DNA from: Dermanyssus gallinae
Taxonomy: Eukaryota; Arthropoda; Arachnida; Mesostigmata; Dermanyssidae
Assembly (NCBI GenBank): GCA_003439945.1
Contig: QVRM01005215.1
Span: 33,150-97,149, forward strand
Direction of reading: 5' to 3'
DNA length: 64,000 nt
Shown: piece after piece, positions 1 to 11,399 of the stretch
How the letters are laid out: each line of letters starts with the position of its first letter
Numbering within the stretch: the stretch's first letter is position 1
The notes under the pieces: generated by a model
What the model saw: only the letters and a program-made list of their open reading frames with translations
Databases searched by the model: none
Told to the model about the DNA's origin: nothing
Program-made: the position numbers and the translations under genes

Positions 1-2439
1 CTGTATAATGAAAGACCGCATTATGAGATTACATATTCGAGACGCGGCCTTGACAACCTCAGCTATGTGAGGTCTAAACTTCATTTTCGGTCGAAGATTA
101 CCCCGAGGTCTTTGTAGCGTGAGACTTCAGGAATGGGTTGGCCGTTTAGCATATACTGAGTAGTATCTGGCATTGTCTTGAGAACAGCAGATTTGGAAGT
201 AGATATTTGCATGCGGTTTTCCTCTGCCCATAGGGATACGGTATCAATCGCTTTCTGTAGAATAGCTATGTTGCTGTCGTATTTTGCCTCGACATAGATT
301 TTGAGATCGTCCGCATGCAGTTTATATGTAACACCAATATCTCGAAGCATTAACCTGAGATCCTGTACAAATATAGTGTACATTAGGGGGCCTAAGCATG
401 AGCCCTGCGGACCACCAGATACACACCTGCCGACTGCGGAATAGCTATGCTCAACTTTGACGACAAATGTACGGTCTCTCAGGTATGCTATGCACCAGTT
501 TATGATTCTGAGGCCGATACCTAACGCTGACATATTTGTCAGAAGCAGATGACATATTTGTCAACGCAGTCGAATGCACGTGAAAAAACAAAGTAAACGA
601 CATGCAGAGGGATGTTGCGATTTCGGGCCAGCGCCCAATCGTGAGCTACTTTCAGTAACTGGGTACCCGTTGATCGACCCTTTGTAAAACCATATTGTGA
701 GGAGTCCAACAGGTCTTTAGAATCAAGAAATGTGTAAAGCTCAGCCACCATTATTTTCTTCATTAGCAAACAAGGTATTGAACATTGAGACACAGGTCTG
801 TGATTTTCTGGCGCTGCACGAGAACCCTTTTTGTGCGTCGGGGTGATAATGGACTGCCGAAAGAAACTCGGTACTTCACCTTCTTCGAAGGAGCGAGTAA
901 ATATCAATGATAATGGTTCAGCCAAGCTGACAGAGAGCTCTTTGAATACAATTGGAGGAAGGTTGTCGGGAGTCGTCGAGCATTTTCTCTTAAGGCTGTT
1001 GAGGTGCACTATTATCTTCTCCTTGTTAAAAACAATGTCATTTATGAGAACGGTCGGGATCTGATTAACGGTGTTGGGAATTCCAGATGGCTGAACATAT
1101 ACGCTCTCAAAGTAATCTTTCATAGCTGCCGCTTTGTCGGAGTTTTCTGTGACCGTGTGTTTGCCAACTATAAGTGGAGCCACTCCAGACTGCAGTGTTA
1201 AACGGCGACCAACATATCTAAAAAAGTCTTTGGCATTACGAATGTTTAGGTTGGCCTCCTCTAGCCGCCTTTTGCGGGTTGCGGCTCGTGCCAATTGAGT
1301 GGATAAGCGCGAGTGTGCACGGGACGATGGCGTCAGACTATGTAGGCGCCTAGATGCGTCCTCTATGAACATTTGCAAGGTAGATGGTTTAGGCTTTCTT
1401 AACAAAGTAAACATCTCCATGAGAAGCATAATGGCATTCACAGATGACGTATACTGTGATTCGATGGAGTCACAATGAGATAAAAACGAACGCCAGTTGG
1501 TAGCTGCAATGTTAGCCGCAATTGTGTCATAGTCCGAATGGAAGTAATCTAGGGAAGGGCTAGCGGATTTTAAGGTGTGTCAATAAGTATTTTAAAATAC
1601 ACAGCAAGGTGATCTGACTTTACGGGTGGCTTGTCTACTAAAAGCTCTGCTATAATATCTTCGTTGTCAGTAAATAAAAGGTCTAAAATGGTACCGCTGC
1701 GTGGTCTAGTTGGTACGTTCACAAGTTGTGATAAACCACTAAGGCAACAAAATGAGCTAAAAATGTACCCTTTGGTGGTTTCACTTGAAGACAAGTCAAT
1801 ACATCTCCAATTAATATCAGGTTGGTTAAAATCTCCTGTCAGAATGACTGGAAAGTCTACTTGCAAGAGCTCATCAAGCAAATCACAAAGTGAAGTCATT
1901 CGCTCAGCAAGTTGTGTTGCAGAACCCGTAGGTGAAAAATAACAACAAGTAAGTCGGCACTTTTGATCTGTTCCGCATAGTATGTCGATAGGAATGGTCT
2001 CTGTAGATTCATCCGTAATAGAAACTTCTATAGCTTGCAATTCGGATGTAGCGAGAATGCACACACCACCACCACGACTGTTGCGGTCTTTACGAAAAAC
2101 GGTATATCGACCGCCCAGTGACAGCTCAGCTGATGAGATTTTGTCACTGGAAGCCCATGTCTCTGTGATGCATACTAGGTCAACGTTGTACTCGGAACAA
2201 AATTGATTTAATGAGTCACATGCAGAATTCTTAGTAATAGAAGCAGCGTTAAAAGAAATGCAGTTGATAGACTTTCGTTGGGGTGTGTGTCGTTGAAGGT
2301 TCCGTATATATATTGAGTGTGCACAAGTTCGCATTGTTTGGTCAGTGGGTTTCGGCTGGAAATGTCTCAACAACGTTAATATTGGCCCCTCGATCCTTAT
2401 AATCCATAACAAGTGTTCCGGACCCCCATAAAGATTCAC
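1..2439 (-). pseudogene. LINE ORF2, endonuclease plus reverse transcriptase, broken
   Basis: The endonuclease (about 2265-1570) shows the APE-type motifs SFNAAS, ITETW, GDFNQPDINW and SDHLAV. A frameshift near 1575 separates it from the linker and RT (1570-539). RT motifs follow in order: HRPVS, an altered motif A (YFVFSRAFD, where the first Asp of the usual DFSKAFD-type motif is Val), then after a break near 540 motif B (GGPQGSCLGP), motif C (HADD) and YKDLGV. The break at 528-562 is a 22-bp tandem duplication that shifts frame. Another frameshift lies near 81-83; RT thumb sequence continues in a different frame to position 1. The protein would nick DNA and prime reverse transcription from the element RNA, but this copy cannot. 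Confidence 0.88.
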
Positions 2440-3490
2440 AAAAGAGCTTGTCTCTATCTAGCTCAGATATATCGACAATAAATGAAGAATATGTCGCAAA
2501 CTTTGGTTTGATTTTGCGTACTCGCAGCGCGGTGATGTTGTTATTTGTAAGGTGAGTATTCAATTGTGAGGCAGTGACACAATCCTCAAGCCTAGATACG
2601 AAAATCATCTGTGTCCGAAAGTTGGCCCGTGAAACTGGTGGTAAGGCTGACATGCGTGGGCTGGGTGCGCGCGAGTTATGAGGACGTTTGCCGGGCTCGC
2701 TATTAGCCGAAACTCCAACGTTTAAAATACGGCGCTGCTCCCTGCGGTTCGATGTAGTTTTCGGCAGAGGACCGGACTTTAGTTGTGAATGTCTTGCAGT
2801 CTGCTGGCTCTGGCGATATTGCGGCCTCTCGTTTTTGCGTCCAAACGAAACTTGGGAATCCGAGCGATCATTGCGAGATCGTGATCTAGCCTGGTGTGAA
2901 TGTTTATCCACAGGACTCGTCTTGTTGCAGTTAGACATCTTTTCCAGCGTCGTAGTTAGATGGCCAACGTCACTTTCGAGCTTTTCGTTTGTACATTGCT
3001 ACTTCTTGACTAACGTGCGAAGTGCACGCACCTCCTTGACAAGAGTGCGCACAATCGATGCCACGTCGCCGGCATCGACGTTGACATTATCATCATCATT
3101 CTCATCCATCTCATCATCACTAGCTTGTTCAGCGTCTGTGTCAGCTGGCGGATTGCAGCGGTGACACTTGAACTCCGAGAGAGCGGCTGTTTTTCCGACG
3201 ACATCTTGTGTCTGTATTTGAGTGCACAATATGTGAACTAACTGTTCACATTGGGAGCAAGAAATTGTGTTTCTGGTACCAACACGGAGCTCACAGTTGG
3301 GGCACTTTTTCGGCTCGTGTGTAGCTCGTTTGGGAGAGCTAGTGTGGGCATCCACTGATCGCGCCCGCTTCGAACGTAGAAGATGCATCTTCAATGGATG
3401 TTGGATTGCCCACTTACAAGGTGTGAGAGACACTGAGCGGTCGCACAAGCACAACACAAAGTCACCAAACTGAGGATGATTTGTCCACAC
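2342..3490 (-). pseudogene. LINE ORF1, zinc finger and nucleic-acid-binding protein, with an in-frame stop
   Basis: Two open stretches (3490-2999 and 2938-2342) are in the same frame, separated by one TAG at 2999-3001 and about 20 sense codons, so this is one ORF of about 380 codons with a premature stop. The first part has a Cys-rich PHD-like finger (CPNCELRVG, then CSQCEQLVH, then CHRC), an acidic stretch and a short coiled coil ending at the stop. The second part is Arg/Ser-rich and then has a compact domain of about 75 residues before ORF2. In CR1-like elements such a protein binds element RNA; that role is inferred here. The last about 100 bases overlap ORF2. Confidence 0.75.
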
Positions 3491-3604
3491 AGTGTTCAGA
3501 CACGGATGCTAGCTTAGTGCAGAAAAATTGCAAAATTATTCAGGAGCACTTTTCGTAGGTGAGTTGCTTCGTCGGTAGCAGACGACACGAATTTTAACAT
3601 ACTT

Positions 3605-3675
3605 TTTGCGGGCGACCAAGTTCCGAACAAGCGGAAGGTCAAGTACCTAGGGGTGATGCTGGACGCGGGCCTCAC
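3605..3675 (+). mobile_element. Short reverse-transcriptase remnant of another non-LTR element
   Basis: On the plus strand a short reading frame gives KRKVKYLGVMLDAGL, the post-catalytic YLG-V-LD motif of non-LTR reverse transcriptases. It is opposite in orientation to the neighbouring LINE and so comes from a separate insertion. No longer open frame surrounds it. Confidence 0.5.
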
Positions 3676-3689
3676 GGGTGTTGCCATTC

Positions 3690-4341
3690 ATTACATATGG
3701 GGCATTGCGGACGACTATAAATAGATCGACGCTAAGCAGATCCAAGCCTATCGTATATATATATATATATATATCGAGGAAAACACAAATATTGACCACC
3801 ACGGCTGAAGTTTTTATTTCGATGGCCTCGGCAGTTACATACGAAGCGGCGTGTATGACTGCTGGCACGATGCGGCACGATGATATCGGACGTAAAATGG
3901 CCCGGCCGCCACGGCAAATACGAGAGCAACAGCAGAGCAACCAACTCCTGCGCTACGTCGGTACATATTACGCCGTCTCCCTGGCCTGTCTTACTGCACT
4001 CTGATTCTTCCTCGACCGCGTCTCAACAACGTCTCTGCTCACTAACTGTAATGTCGTCAGTTCTACCGGCACCAAATGTATATAAATATATATAAATAGC
4101 TGGTAGGTATAGTAGGCTAACCTGGCTTTTGCTTCACATAAATAAGGAATGTTATATATATATATATAATCTATATAATATATATATATATATATCCCCG
4201 AGCGGGTTGTGCACATGTTCTTACACCACAATTGTATACTTTGTCACACATAAATAAATGATTATATATATATATATATATATAATATTTTGATGATTTA
4301 TTAATCATTTACAATACGTTTGCACACTCGGCAGTGCTAGC

Positions 4342-4375
<34 letters not shown>

Positions 4376-4460
4376 CGAGCACTGTCAAGTATGCAAATGT
4401 ATTGTAAATGATTAATAAATCATCGCAATATTTTCTACATATATATATAAATATAGTCGC
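3690..4460. repeat. AT-dinucleotide-rich interval with an inverted repeat
   Basis: Repeated (AT)n tracts occur near 3753-3774, 4082-4097, 4153-4195, 4262-4284, 4345-4372 and 4437-4450. Bases 4284-4342 and 4374-4432 are an imperfect inverted repeat of about 59 bp around the (AT)n at 4345-4372. No coding signal was found. Confidence 0.8.
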
Positions 4461-5450
4461 TCGGGCCTCTAGGACCACTTCCACGGAGGCCGTTCTTGTC
4501 CTCCCAACAATGATATCCTAGGATCTTCTAGCTCGGGAACCAGACGAGTGAATGAATACTCGACGGGGTACTAGACCTGACCAAAACCACAGACCAAAGG
4601 CCACACTTATTTATTAAAAATGACTGGACGGTAAAGTACTCTGTAAATTTGAATGATGAGTCAAAAGGCCTCACAACATTTATTACATCGTGGGGTACAT
4701 TTCGTGACAAATAAATGCATTTCAGATCGGATAAGATTGTGACAAAGGAGCGTATTTCAGATCAGCATTAACGCCCGTCTCATTTCAGGAGCTAAAGAAA
4801 GAGCTACATGTAATGTACAAGAACTGGAAGGAGTAGAAATCTACCTAAATTATATACGAGTATTTTTGATTCATCAAACTGAAAGTATGATGCGCGATCA
4901 TGTTTCTTCTTCTGAATGAAGAGTTTTTTCTTCTCATTAATCTTGTTAAAGCCTCGGGAATGGTGTTAAATGAAATTACGTCTAAACGTTGAACTTTTTC
5001 GGCTGCACAATCAACTAAAGGCGTAATCATCCTAACTTTTAATCATGTGTAGCAACGGTGGCTTGTGCAGTGAAAGCGTAATTCTAAGAATCCTGCTCGA
5101 ATGAATTGATTTCTTTGCCTATCTCTTATATCACGTTGTGCCGCTGTTACATTCCATTCGGCGCTAAGAAAAACCTAGATGGGGTCCAGCATGAGCACGC
5201 TAGAACTAAGCGCCGTTCTCCTTCACGCGGTGCTACTCTACAAACGAATGCGAGAAACGCCGGGTAGCCTATGCATTGTGCACCGACAGAGCAAATATAC
5301 TCCTCAACAGGAGAGACATGCTACATCGCTTTACAAAAAAGCCCTAGAATGACTTTTGTCGGTAGGTCGGTGCAGCATACATGTTTGTGTACACGAAAGT
5401 AATTCAAACTGCCAACACATCATCAGGCGTTAATACTGCGGACGAAAACT
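4461..5450. other. No gene recognised
   Basis: Only short open frames without recognisable motifs are present. No splice-consistent coding block was seen on either strand. Confidence 0.5.
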
Positions 5451-5494
5451 TTGTTGTCATTGAACACAACAACAACAGAGCAACCAACCACCTG

Positions 5495-6129
5495 CTACGC
5501 TGTTGATACAAGACGACGCCAGTAAGATGACACGACGGCCAACCGAACACATCGTCTTCGTCGTCGTCGTCGTCGTCGTCGTCCAACGTGTACTCCAACG
5601 ACCAACGAAGCACCGTTCACAGCCACAACATCGACACCACATCATAAACAACCCCAACAGGCCAACGGCCAAGGAAATGCCATAAGCACAACAATCGTCG
5701 ACATCATGATCAGCGTCAGCCCTATCTATGTCCCTACCTCTCTCACAACACCGGCGCACACAACGGCGGCGACAACCCACGCTACGACCACCATGCACGG
5801 CCGAATATCAACCAATCAGCGAAGAGTGGCGGAATCGGCGGAATAATCTAGACGACCGCGAGTGCATAAAATCCATCGACTGACTAACCCGCGTTTCAAT
5901 ACACCCCGAAACAAACACAAACCCGATGTAACCTCGACGACCTATTTGGAGAGCGGCGTCTGGCGTCGTTAGGTTGCCAGCACACCGCGGCGCCTCTGCA
6001 GCGAAGAAATAGATCAACGGACGGGATGAGACCCTGAACATCATCGTGTTTGCGGTTGTGTTCCACACACACCACACGTACCTCTGTGTCTTGTTGTTTC
6101 CGTCCTACCTGCTGAGCACTCGCCGCTAC
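5495..6129 (+). mobile_element. 5' LTR of a Ty3-like retrotransposon
   Basis: This segment matches two others in the window, about 15455-15955 and about 18300-18840. All three share, in the same order, a GCCAGTAAGATGACACG block (absent from the third), an ACCAATCAGCGAAGAG-type block, and GAGAGCGGCGTCTG-type and TGTGTCTTGTTG-type blocks. It probably begins near TGTTGATAC and ends near 6129, just before TTGGGTGGAGG, which could be a primer-binding site. A (CGT)n run sits at 5556-5580. The boundaries are approximate. Confidence 0.65.
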
Positions 6130-6404
6130 ATTGGGTGGAGGTGCTTCGGTTCCCACTGCCAGAAGAAGACGGCGACGACGACGACGACGACAACAACAAC
6201 AACAACAACAACAACAACTTAACTGCGCGCTCGGAGCGCAACGAAGAGAAGCAATACGTCAGTCCACGGGTCCTGTCCAGCTACCGTACTCAATACTACA
6301 CCCACGTGCAGCTACTACAACCGATCCAAGCCAACCATTGTTCCTGCAACCATAATTCGCACCACCGGGGATGTTTTTCCCAACGCTGCTGCTACGGTTC
6401 GCCG

Positions 6405-6884
6405 ATGAATTGGGCCCACGGGCCCCCGAGTGACTTCGAGAGGACGGTCGACATCAGCGGCTGCAGCCCCGAGCAGCTAGCGAAGTTTACGGCCCTCTCG
6501 TTCGAGCGAACTGTCGCCGACTGGAGCGACGACAGCATTCCGAGCTCGGGCAGACCGACCACCTTCCGACAAAAATTCCTGGCGCGGTTCGCCGACGCTG
6601 TCAGGATGGCCATAATCGCCGAGGAAAAATTGAAGCTGCTGTGCCAGGACTACGACACACCGTTCGTCGTGCACCTCGATTTGGTGCAGCGATTGTGTCG
6701 CGACATCGACCCCGAGACGCCCGACGCAACTATAATCCGGTGGTTCATCAGGACCACGCGTGCCGACTACCGTCCGGCCTTCGTAGTCGCCCGGCTCACC
6801 AGTGTCCAAGAGGTCCGCATGAGATGCGCGTATGCGGACACGATCGAACCCTTTGTCGTCCACCCGCAACAGAGGCCCGCCTAA
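6405..6884 (+). CDS. Ty3-like retrotransposon gag protein
   Basis: An open frame follows the 5' LTR. The frame is open from 6135, but its first ATG is at 6405, after a (CAA)n run at 6188-6217 that translates as poly-Asn, so 6405 is the likelier start. That gives 159 residues. Residues around FRQKFLARF to DYRPAF resemble the retrotransposon gag core (aromatic-rich helix, then LV-RL-RDI-PE, then IIRWFI). No CCHC knuckle follows in frame. The protein would form the particle shell. A Pro/Thr-rich stretch continues in another frame to about 7137, which suggests a frameshift. The family call rests on pattern recognition only. Confidence 0.5.
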   Translation: MNWAHGPPSDFERTVDISGCSPEQLAKFTALSFERTVADWSDDSIPSSGRPTTFRQKFLARFADAVRMAIIAEEKLKLLCQDYDTPFVVHLDLVQRLCRDIDPETPDATIIRWFIRTTRADYRPAFVVARLTSVQEVRMRCAYADTIEPFVVHPQQRPA

Positions 6885-7202
6885 CCAGCCATGGCACCAC
6901 GACCGCGATTTTCGACTGACCTCATCGTCAATCGACCCACCACGACACCGACAACGACCTATCGAGACCACGACTCTCAATCGACCTACCACGACCTTTA
7001 ACCGACCAGCCACAACCACGACACACAACCGAGCTACCACGACCAGCATGACTCCACAGTTTGTTGGGGAGCGCCATGGTTCCAACGGCACCGCCGCTTG
7101 GGCAACTGGTGCAACAACTATCCAGGGCACCGGCTAGAGAAGTGCAAGAACCGCGCACGACGGTTCCCACCTCGTAACACCCTGTAGACTCGCGGCACGC
7201 AA

Positions 7203-7361
7203 TTGGTAGGCATTGAAGACAATAATGCTTACTTACCGTACGACCTTGTTGTCATCATTGAATCTCTCAACGAGCAGATAGTCCTAGGCAAAGATTTCTT
7301 GCGCGCATATCTAGCTACAATTTTTCTACAGTCCAACGAGGCGACCTTCTACAGGTTATAA
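7203..7361 (+). pseudogene. Retropepsin C-terminal fragment of the Ty3-like element
   Basis: The plus-strand frame gives about 52 residues including QIVLGKDFLRAY, the ILG-DFL motif that closes retroviral-type aspartic proteases, then a stop. The catalytic DTG half is not in this frame upstream, and the frames around it are broken. Its position after gag fits the Ty3 gene order. Confidence 0.5.
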
Positions 7362-7960
7362 TTCACTTCAGACAACCGCGCTATTGATTGGTAGCAGACT
7401 GTTCTCCCTCGAAATGAAAGCTCTCTTCCTCACGTCAGAGGTCGCTGCACAAATCGGTCTCAGTCTGGCTGTGGATCGTGAACGTGCCGGTGTGTTTCTT
7501 GTGACTAGATAGCACCTCGACAACATGGTGACAGAACTGAGGTGATAAGATGGCTAGCCCAATTGTTGTTAAATGGCTACCTCAACGATATGAATGGTCG
7601 ATATCATAAGTTTGTTCTGTAGCGGTTCGTTATATTCGAAAGTTATGCCAGTGCCACACGGCTGGATAAAAAGACATGAGGGACATGTGTTTTTTGCCTA
7701 CGCCGATAAGCAGTGTTCACTAATATTAAAGCAAGCTAAGGAAGAAGCTGATCCTGCAATTGATGAGAGCCCAATTTACGGTGCCCTACCCAAACTCATA
7801 AGTAAAAAAACTGCGAAAGAATACGAACGACGTACATAGCCTACCATCAGCTCGTCATACTGCGGCAGCGCAGTACAGTATAATGCTCGACGTGTTTAGC
7901 GATGTCCTGCAACTCAAGGTAAAAGTGTGTGAAATTTGCGAAAACTGCACACTTAGTAAC
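7362..7960. other. Unassigned interval inside the retrotransposon nest
   Basis: One plus-strand ORF (7594-7839, 81 residues) ends in a Lys/Glu-rich tail; I recognise no domain. The rest is closed in all frames. It is probably decayed polyprotein sequence. Confidence 0.3.
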
Positions 7961-7962
7961 GT

Positions 7963-8411
7963 TAGTGCTGTTCACAATCGGATTGGCGGACAGATCAACA
8001 AAAACTGTTGTCATGAATACCGCGAGCAAGCCCATATGAATGTTGTGGCGTCGTGGTCTAGGGGACTAGTGCGCCAGTCATGGTTGTCAACTACCGGAGT
8101 GTCGCCGGTTCGATCCCTGTTGTTGATCGAATGTTCTTTGAGCGATAAAACCCATATCACTGAGAGTCAGCGGGCATGCTGCCACAATGACTGTTGGGGA
8201 AACCCTAGATATCCTCCGTATATATATATGTCCGGCCCTCGGTGCATTGATGATATACCTCAGGTTAAGTTCCAGGCTCGTGGGGGACGGAGGATAGTCT
8301 AGAATTAAAAACAACCTTCTTAAAAATGCTTTAATTCTAGTGCTGTTTACAATCGGATTGGTGGACAAATCAACAAAAACTGTTGTCATGAATACAGCGA
8401 GCAAGCACATA
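7963..8411 (+). repeat. Two ~75-bp direct repeats flanking a SINE
   Basis: Bases 7966-8038 (TAGTGCTGTTCACAATCGGA onward) recur almost unchanged at 8339-8411. The SINE-B copy lies between them. The repeats are too long to be an ordinary target-site duplication. Confidence 0.8.
8047..8290 (+). mobile_element. tRNA-derived SINE, family B, copy 1
   Basis: The head has a tRNA-like pol III promoter: an A-box-like GTGGTCTAGGGG and a perfect B box, GGTTCGATCCC, at about 8107-8117. The tail includes CTGTTGGGGAAACCCTAGAT. Related copies are at about 22288-22383 (reverse) and 28960-29050 (tail only). Confidence 0.8.
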
Positions 8412-8855
8412 CTGAATGAGACATTCTCAAATGTGCAAAGCGTCATTAAAGTTCACAGCGCATCGAAAGCGTTCTAAATAAGTCAGTCATGCAACAGCTA
8501 ACAGTCGCCAATCAACCCCGCAGTGGATGCATTTACAGCACCTCTTTGTACCGGCAAATATTCTCATGGGAACACAACAACAAGTAACACGATAGCAGGA
8601 GGGTGGCTACCGCCGTGAAGCCGCTGCCATCAGAAAGGGCATTACAAGTCAGTATGCCCATAGCAAGGGTCGGTCCACAACGTCCGAGAACCAGAAGATG
8701 GGAGCGTCCAGCAAAAGTATCAACATTAACAGCAGCAGGATTCGATTGATATGCTTCTCATTGTTGATATGCTTAAATTATAGTCGCTTCGATTGCACCA
8801 GCTGCGTGGCATGAACATGCGAAATGGCAAGAATGCCAACAAATAGTGGCCATCA

Positions 8856-9600
8856 TTGAAACGTAGCACAATCGACAAGATTGATTTTATGGTCGATACC
8901 GGTGCGGAGGTGTCCGTTCTCCCATATCGCTTTTACAACTTACAACGCAACAAACCGAAAATTGACACAAAAACAAGATCGGTAATTTCATACAGTCGAC
9001 AAAAAACAATTGTAGTGGAATCCTGCTCCCCTTTGAAGTTTCCATCCCCTTGACAGTATTAATTCGGGACAACAATCCCACGTCTATCACAACAGAACAT
9101 TATTAAAGCATGTAATGCAACGCATTGAGTTGAAGAAGGATGCACCCAAGGAAAAAGAGTTCCGCCAAGAAGGTTCCTCATCAACCTTAAGCAAAAAATT
9201 AAAGAAACAATAAGTGAGATGCAAGAACAAGAGCTGACAATAAGAGTGACTTGGCTAACCAGATATGTTCTTCCCATTGTACTCGTGCGTAAAATGAGAA
9301 ATCGTTTGGATCTGCATATTTAGAGGAAAAGCTTCACACTACCCAAAACAGATGAGCTTTTAGCCCAACTGGAAGGCGCCCAGTACTGCCCTACTGTCGA
9401 TACTTGATCTGCGTTCTGACAGTTACATTTCGACGAAGGTAGCAATGATATATGCACGTTTTCCACAGAATGGGAAAATTTTCATTTTACAAGACTTTCA
9501 TTTGGAATTTCGGATGCATCGGAAGGCTCCGCTGAACTCATCTTACCGGCGTAATGAATCGATGACTTTGCAGTGTTTGGTAAGATTTAAATAGACTTAC
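8856..9600 (+). pseudogene. Second Ty3-like fragment: protease start and reverse transcriptase
   Basis: An open frame at 8856-9053 starts a retropepsin with the catalytic motif FMVDTGAEVSVLP. From about 9120 a decayed Ty3-type RT follows in shifting frames: a V-P-R leader, TRYVLPIVLVRK, LPKTDELLAQLEGA, then FTRLSFGISDA and IDDFAVFG. These match the Ty3/gypsy RT order; stops and frameshifts occur throughout. It carries the DTG half of a protease, whereas the fragment at 7203 carries the other half, so it may be a separate Mag-like element or displaced pol of the first. Confidence 0.72.
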
Positions 9601-9879
9601 AATCGGAATATTTGCGTATTTTTAAACAGGGCCGTCGACTACTTCCCAAAGGATTTCGAAATTGAAAAAATGGCGTCTACATCAGCACCAAACGTCTGTG
9701 TATTGCTAAGATAGTGGAGAACACAAGGCGCGCAACCATATGGTGTCAGAAGAAAACGAGACGAATCGGTGATTATCAGTGGAGCCAGCTTTCTACTGGT
9801 CCAGGAGGCGGATCCCGTCCGCAAGCTTACAAGCTCGGCCAAGTTTCGTGGAGTTGTCGATCCTGCTGCGTCATGGCCA

Positions 9880-10990
9880 ACGCCAGTGCTGCTGTGCTGA
9901 CTGACGACGAGAGTCTAGGGCTATCGGCCAAGACCGAAGACGTGGATAGGGCACACTCAAAGACAATCAAGGCACAGTTCGACACTTAGGTCACTGCAAG
10001 GCAAGCGGTAAGCGGTCGTCTGACTAGGAAGATCGTCGAGCCCGGTGGCGTGGTGGCATGCGTCTGCGCCTCGTAATCGAAGGAGACACATAGGTGCGCG
10101 GGTTCGAACCCCACCGTTGCACATTTGTATTTATGGGGGTCCGTCTATGAAGCAATGCGAAAAGCAGTTCCATGGACGTTAAATCTTGGCTGAGAGTCAG
10201 CCCCGAAAGGATTTTGACTAGGAAGATCAACTAAATTGTTGAACTCGTGGAGGACCGTGGCAACGATAAAGTGAGAGAAGAGGTGGAGGACACGATATTG
10301 ACATTGTTATCCGGAGTCTACATGAACAGTTGGTGCAGTTGGATGCGAAGATAGAGCCCGTCGCTTTCGAATTAGTGGGCAAAGGTGACTACTTCACGGA
10401 CATGGTCGAGCGCGCTTGCAAATACAACGAGAAAGCTTTACGATTCTGGAATTCTGGAATACCCAAACTTTAGAGATAACCGAACAAAAACTGCAAATGC
10501 TACCGATTGCTCGAGATCTACGTATTGGACCAGCAGCAGTTAGCAACGACCGAGAAATTCAAGAGAGAAACGGTTTATCTGAACTTTGAGCCGGAGCAGT
10601 TCTCGATTGCTCTCGAAAGAATTAAGAAACGGCCCGGGTAAAGCAGGGTAGCCGAGGAGAAGCACATCAAGGAACTTCGTCGTATCTGCAACCAGCGGGG
10701 CTTAGATAAAGCTGATAAGTTACACCGTTTTGTATCGATAGTGACGCAGAATGTTAATGTACTTGTGGAATTGGGTAATACACTTGATGGGTTCTCACCA
10801 ATTCGCTGTCCAATGATTCTAGATTGCGTGCCACAGAGTCTCAGAGTTAAGTTCAAATGGTCATATTCGCAATAGAGCGAGTCAGCTACTAAGCTAGGCT
10901 GCCAATTGAAAGAGCTGTTAGGATTCTTAGAGGACTTTGCAGCACTGAACGTTTAGCAAACACAACCTACGAGCCAAACAACTACAATTA
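9880..10990 (+). pseudogene. BEL/Pao gag, split by a SINE
   Basis: The N-terminal part reaches AVSGRLTRKI at about 10036, where SINE-A copy 1 begins. After the SINE the frame resumes with QLVQLDAKIEPVAFEL and KYNEKALRFW, then at 10650-10870 KHIKELRRICNQRGLD and FSPIRCPMILDCVPQSLR, and LKELLGFLEDF. This resembles the DUF1759-type gag region of Pao elements. Several stops interrupt it. The SINE's target-site duplication shows that gag was continuous before that insertion. Confidence 0.65.
10035..10214 (+). mobile_element. tRNA-derived SINE, family A, copy 1, with 14-bp target-site duplication
   Basis: The SINE starts GTCGAGCCCGGTGGCGTGG and has an exact B box, GGTTCGAACCC, at about 10099-10109. 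Its tail reads CTTGGCTGAGAGTCAGCCCC. TGACTAGGAAGATC occurs on both sides at 10021-10034 and 10215-10228. It disrupts the BEL gag. Confidence 0.92.
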
Positions 10991-11126
10991 TTCTCGCTAT
11001 GCCTGAAAATCCCAAAAGTGGCTCAGTTTAGTAGTAGTCAAAAGGGCAACGAGTTGGCAAGAAATATTTTCGCAAACAGACCAAGTTTTCCGTGCAGCTG
11101 CAACTCCCCCAAAGACGGCTGATCAT

Positions 11127-11340
11127 CCTTGTATTTTCTGCGGAGACGATCATTTCAGCACAGAGTGCAAAAATGTGCTGGAAGAGCGAAAATGGTTAAT
11201 AGAAAATCAGAGCGCATGTTTCAAGTGTTTAAAACGAAACTATTTTACGAAGAACTGTAGGGTAATTATACCTTTATGTAACATTTCTAGTGCAAAACAT
11301 GATCAAATAATGTGCCCAAAATTAGTGATAGATACTGCAC
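11127..11340 (+). pseudogene. BEL/Pao gag zinc-knuckle region
   Basis: One open stretch gives CIFCGDDHFSTEC, then about 20 residues, then CFKCLKRNYFTKNC and a further C...H...C group ending IMCPKL. This series of knuckles linked by an ERKWLIENQ-type helix is characteristic of BEL/Pao gag. It would bind element RNA in the particle. Confidence 0.75.
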
Positions 11341-11399
11341 GACAATAAGCTTTACGAACTATCACTACCACCAGCATTAATCCTGGCTACGTCGATGGC

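Larger units (their letters stand above)
1..3490 (-). mobile_element. Decayed APE-type LINE (CR1/jockey-like), 3' end outside the window
   Basis: Read on the minus strand, this is a non-LTR retrotransposon with ORF1 (2342-3490) overlapping ORF2 (from 2439 down to the window edge). ORF1 carries a PHD-like zinc finger, as in CR1-group elements. ORF2 has an apurinic-type endonuclease followed by reverse transcriptase. The element is inactive: it has a stop in ORF1, several frameshifts in ORF2 and a lost catalytic Asp. The 5' end lies near 3500 but no sharp boundary or target-site duplication was seen. The RT thumb and 3' tail lie beyond position 1. Confidence 0.9.

Noticed and set aside
2688..3164. 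158-codon plus-strand ORF in the LINE
   Set aside because: Antisense shadow of LINE ORF1.
6477..7170. 217-codon minus-strand ORF opposite the Ty3-like gag
   Set aside because: It is the antisense shadow of gag and its Pro/Thr-rich tail; the plus-strand frame has the gag pattern.
10035..10110. Functional tRNA genes at the A/B-box sites
   Set aside because: The heads lack proper acceptor and anticodon stems and continue into shared SINE bodies with tails and target-site duplications.
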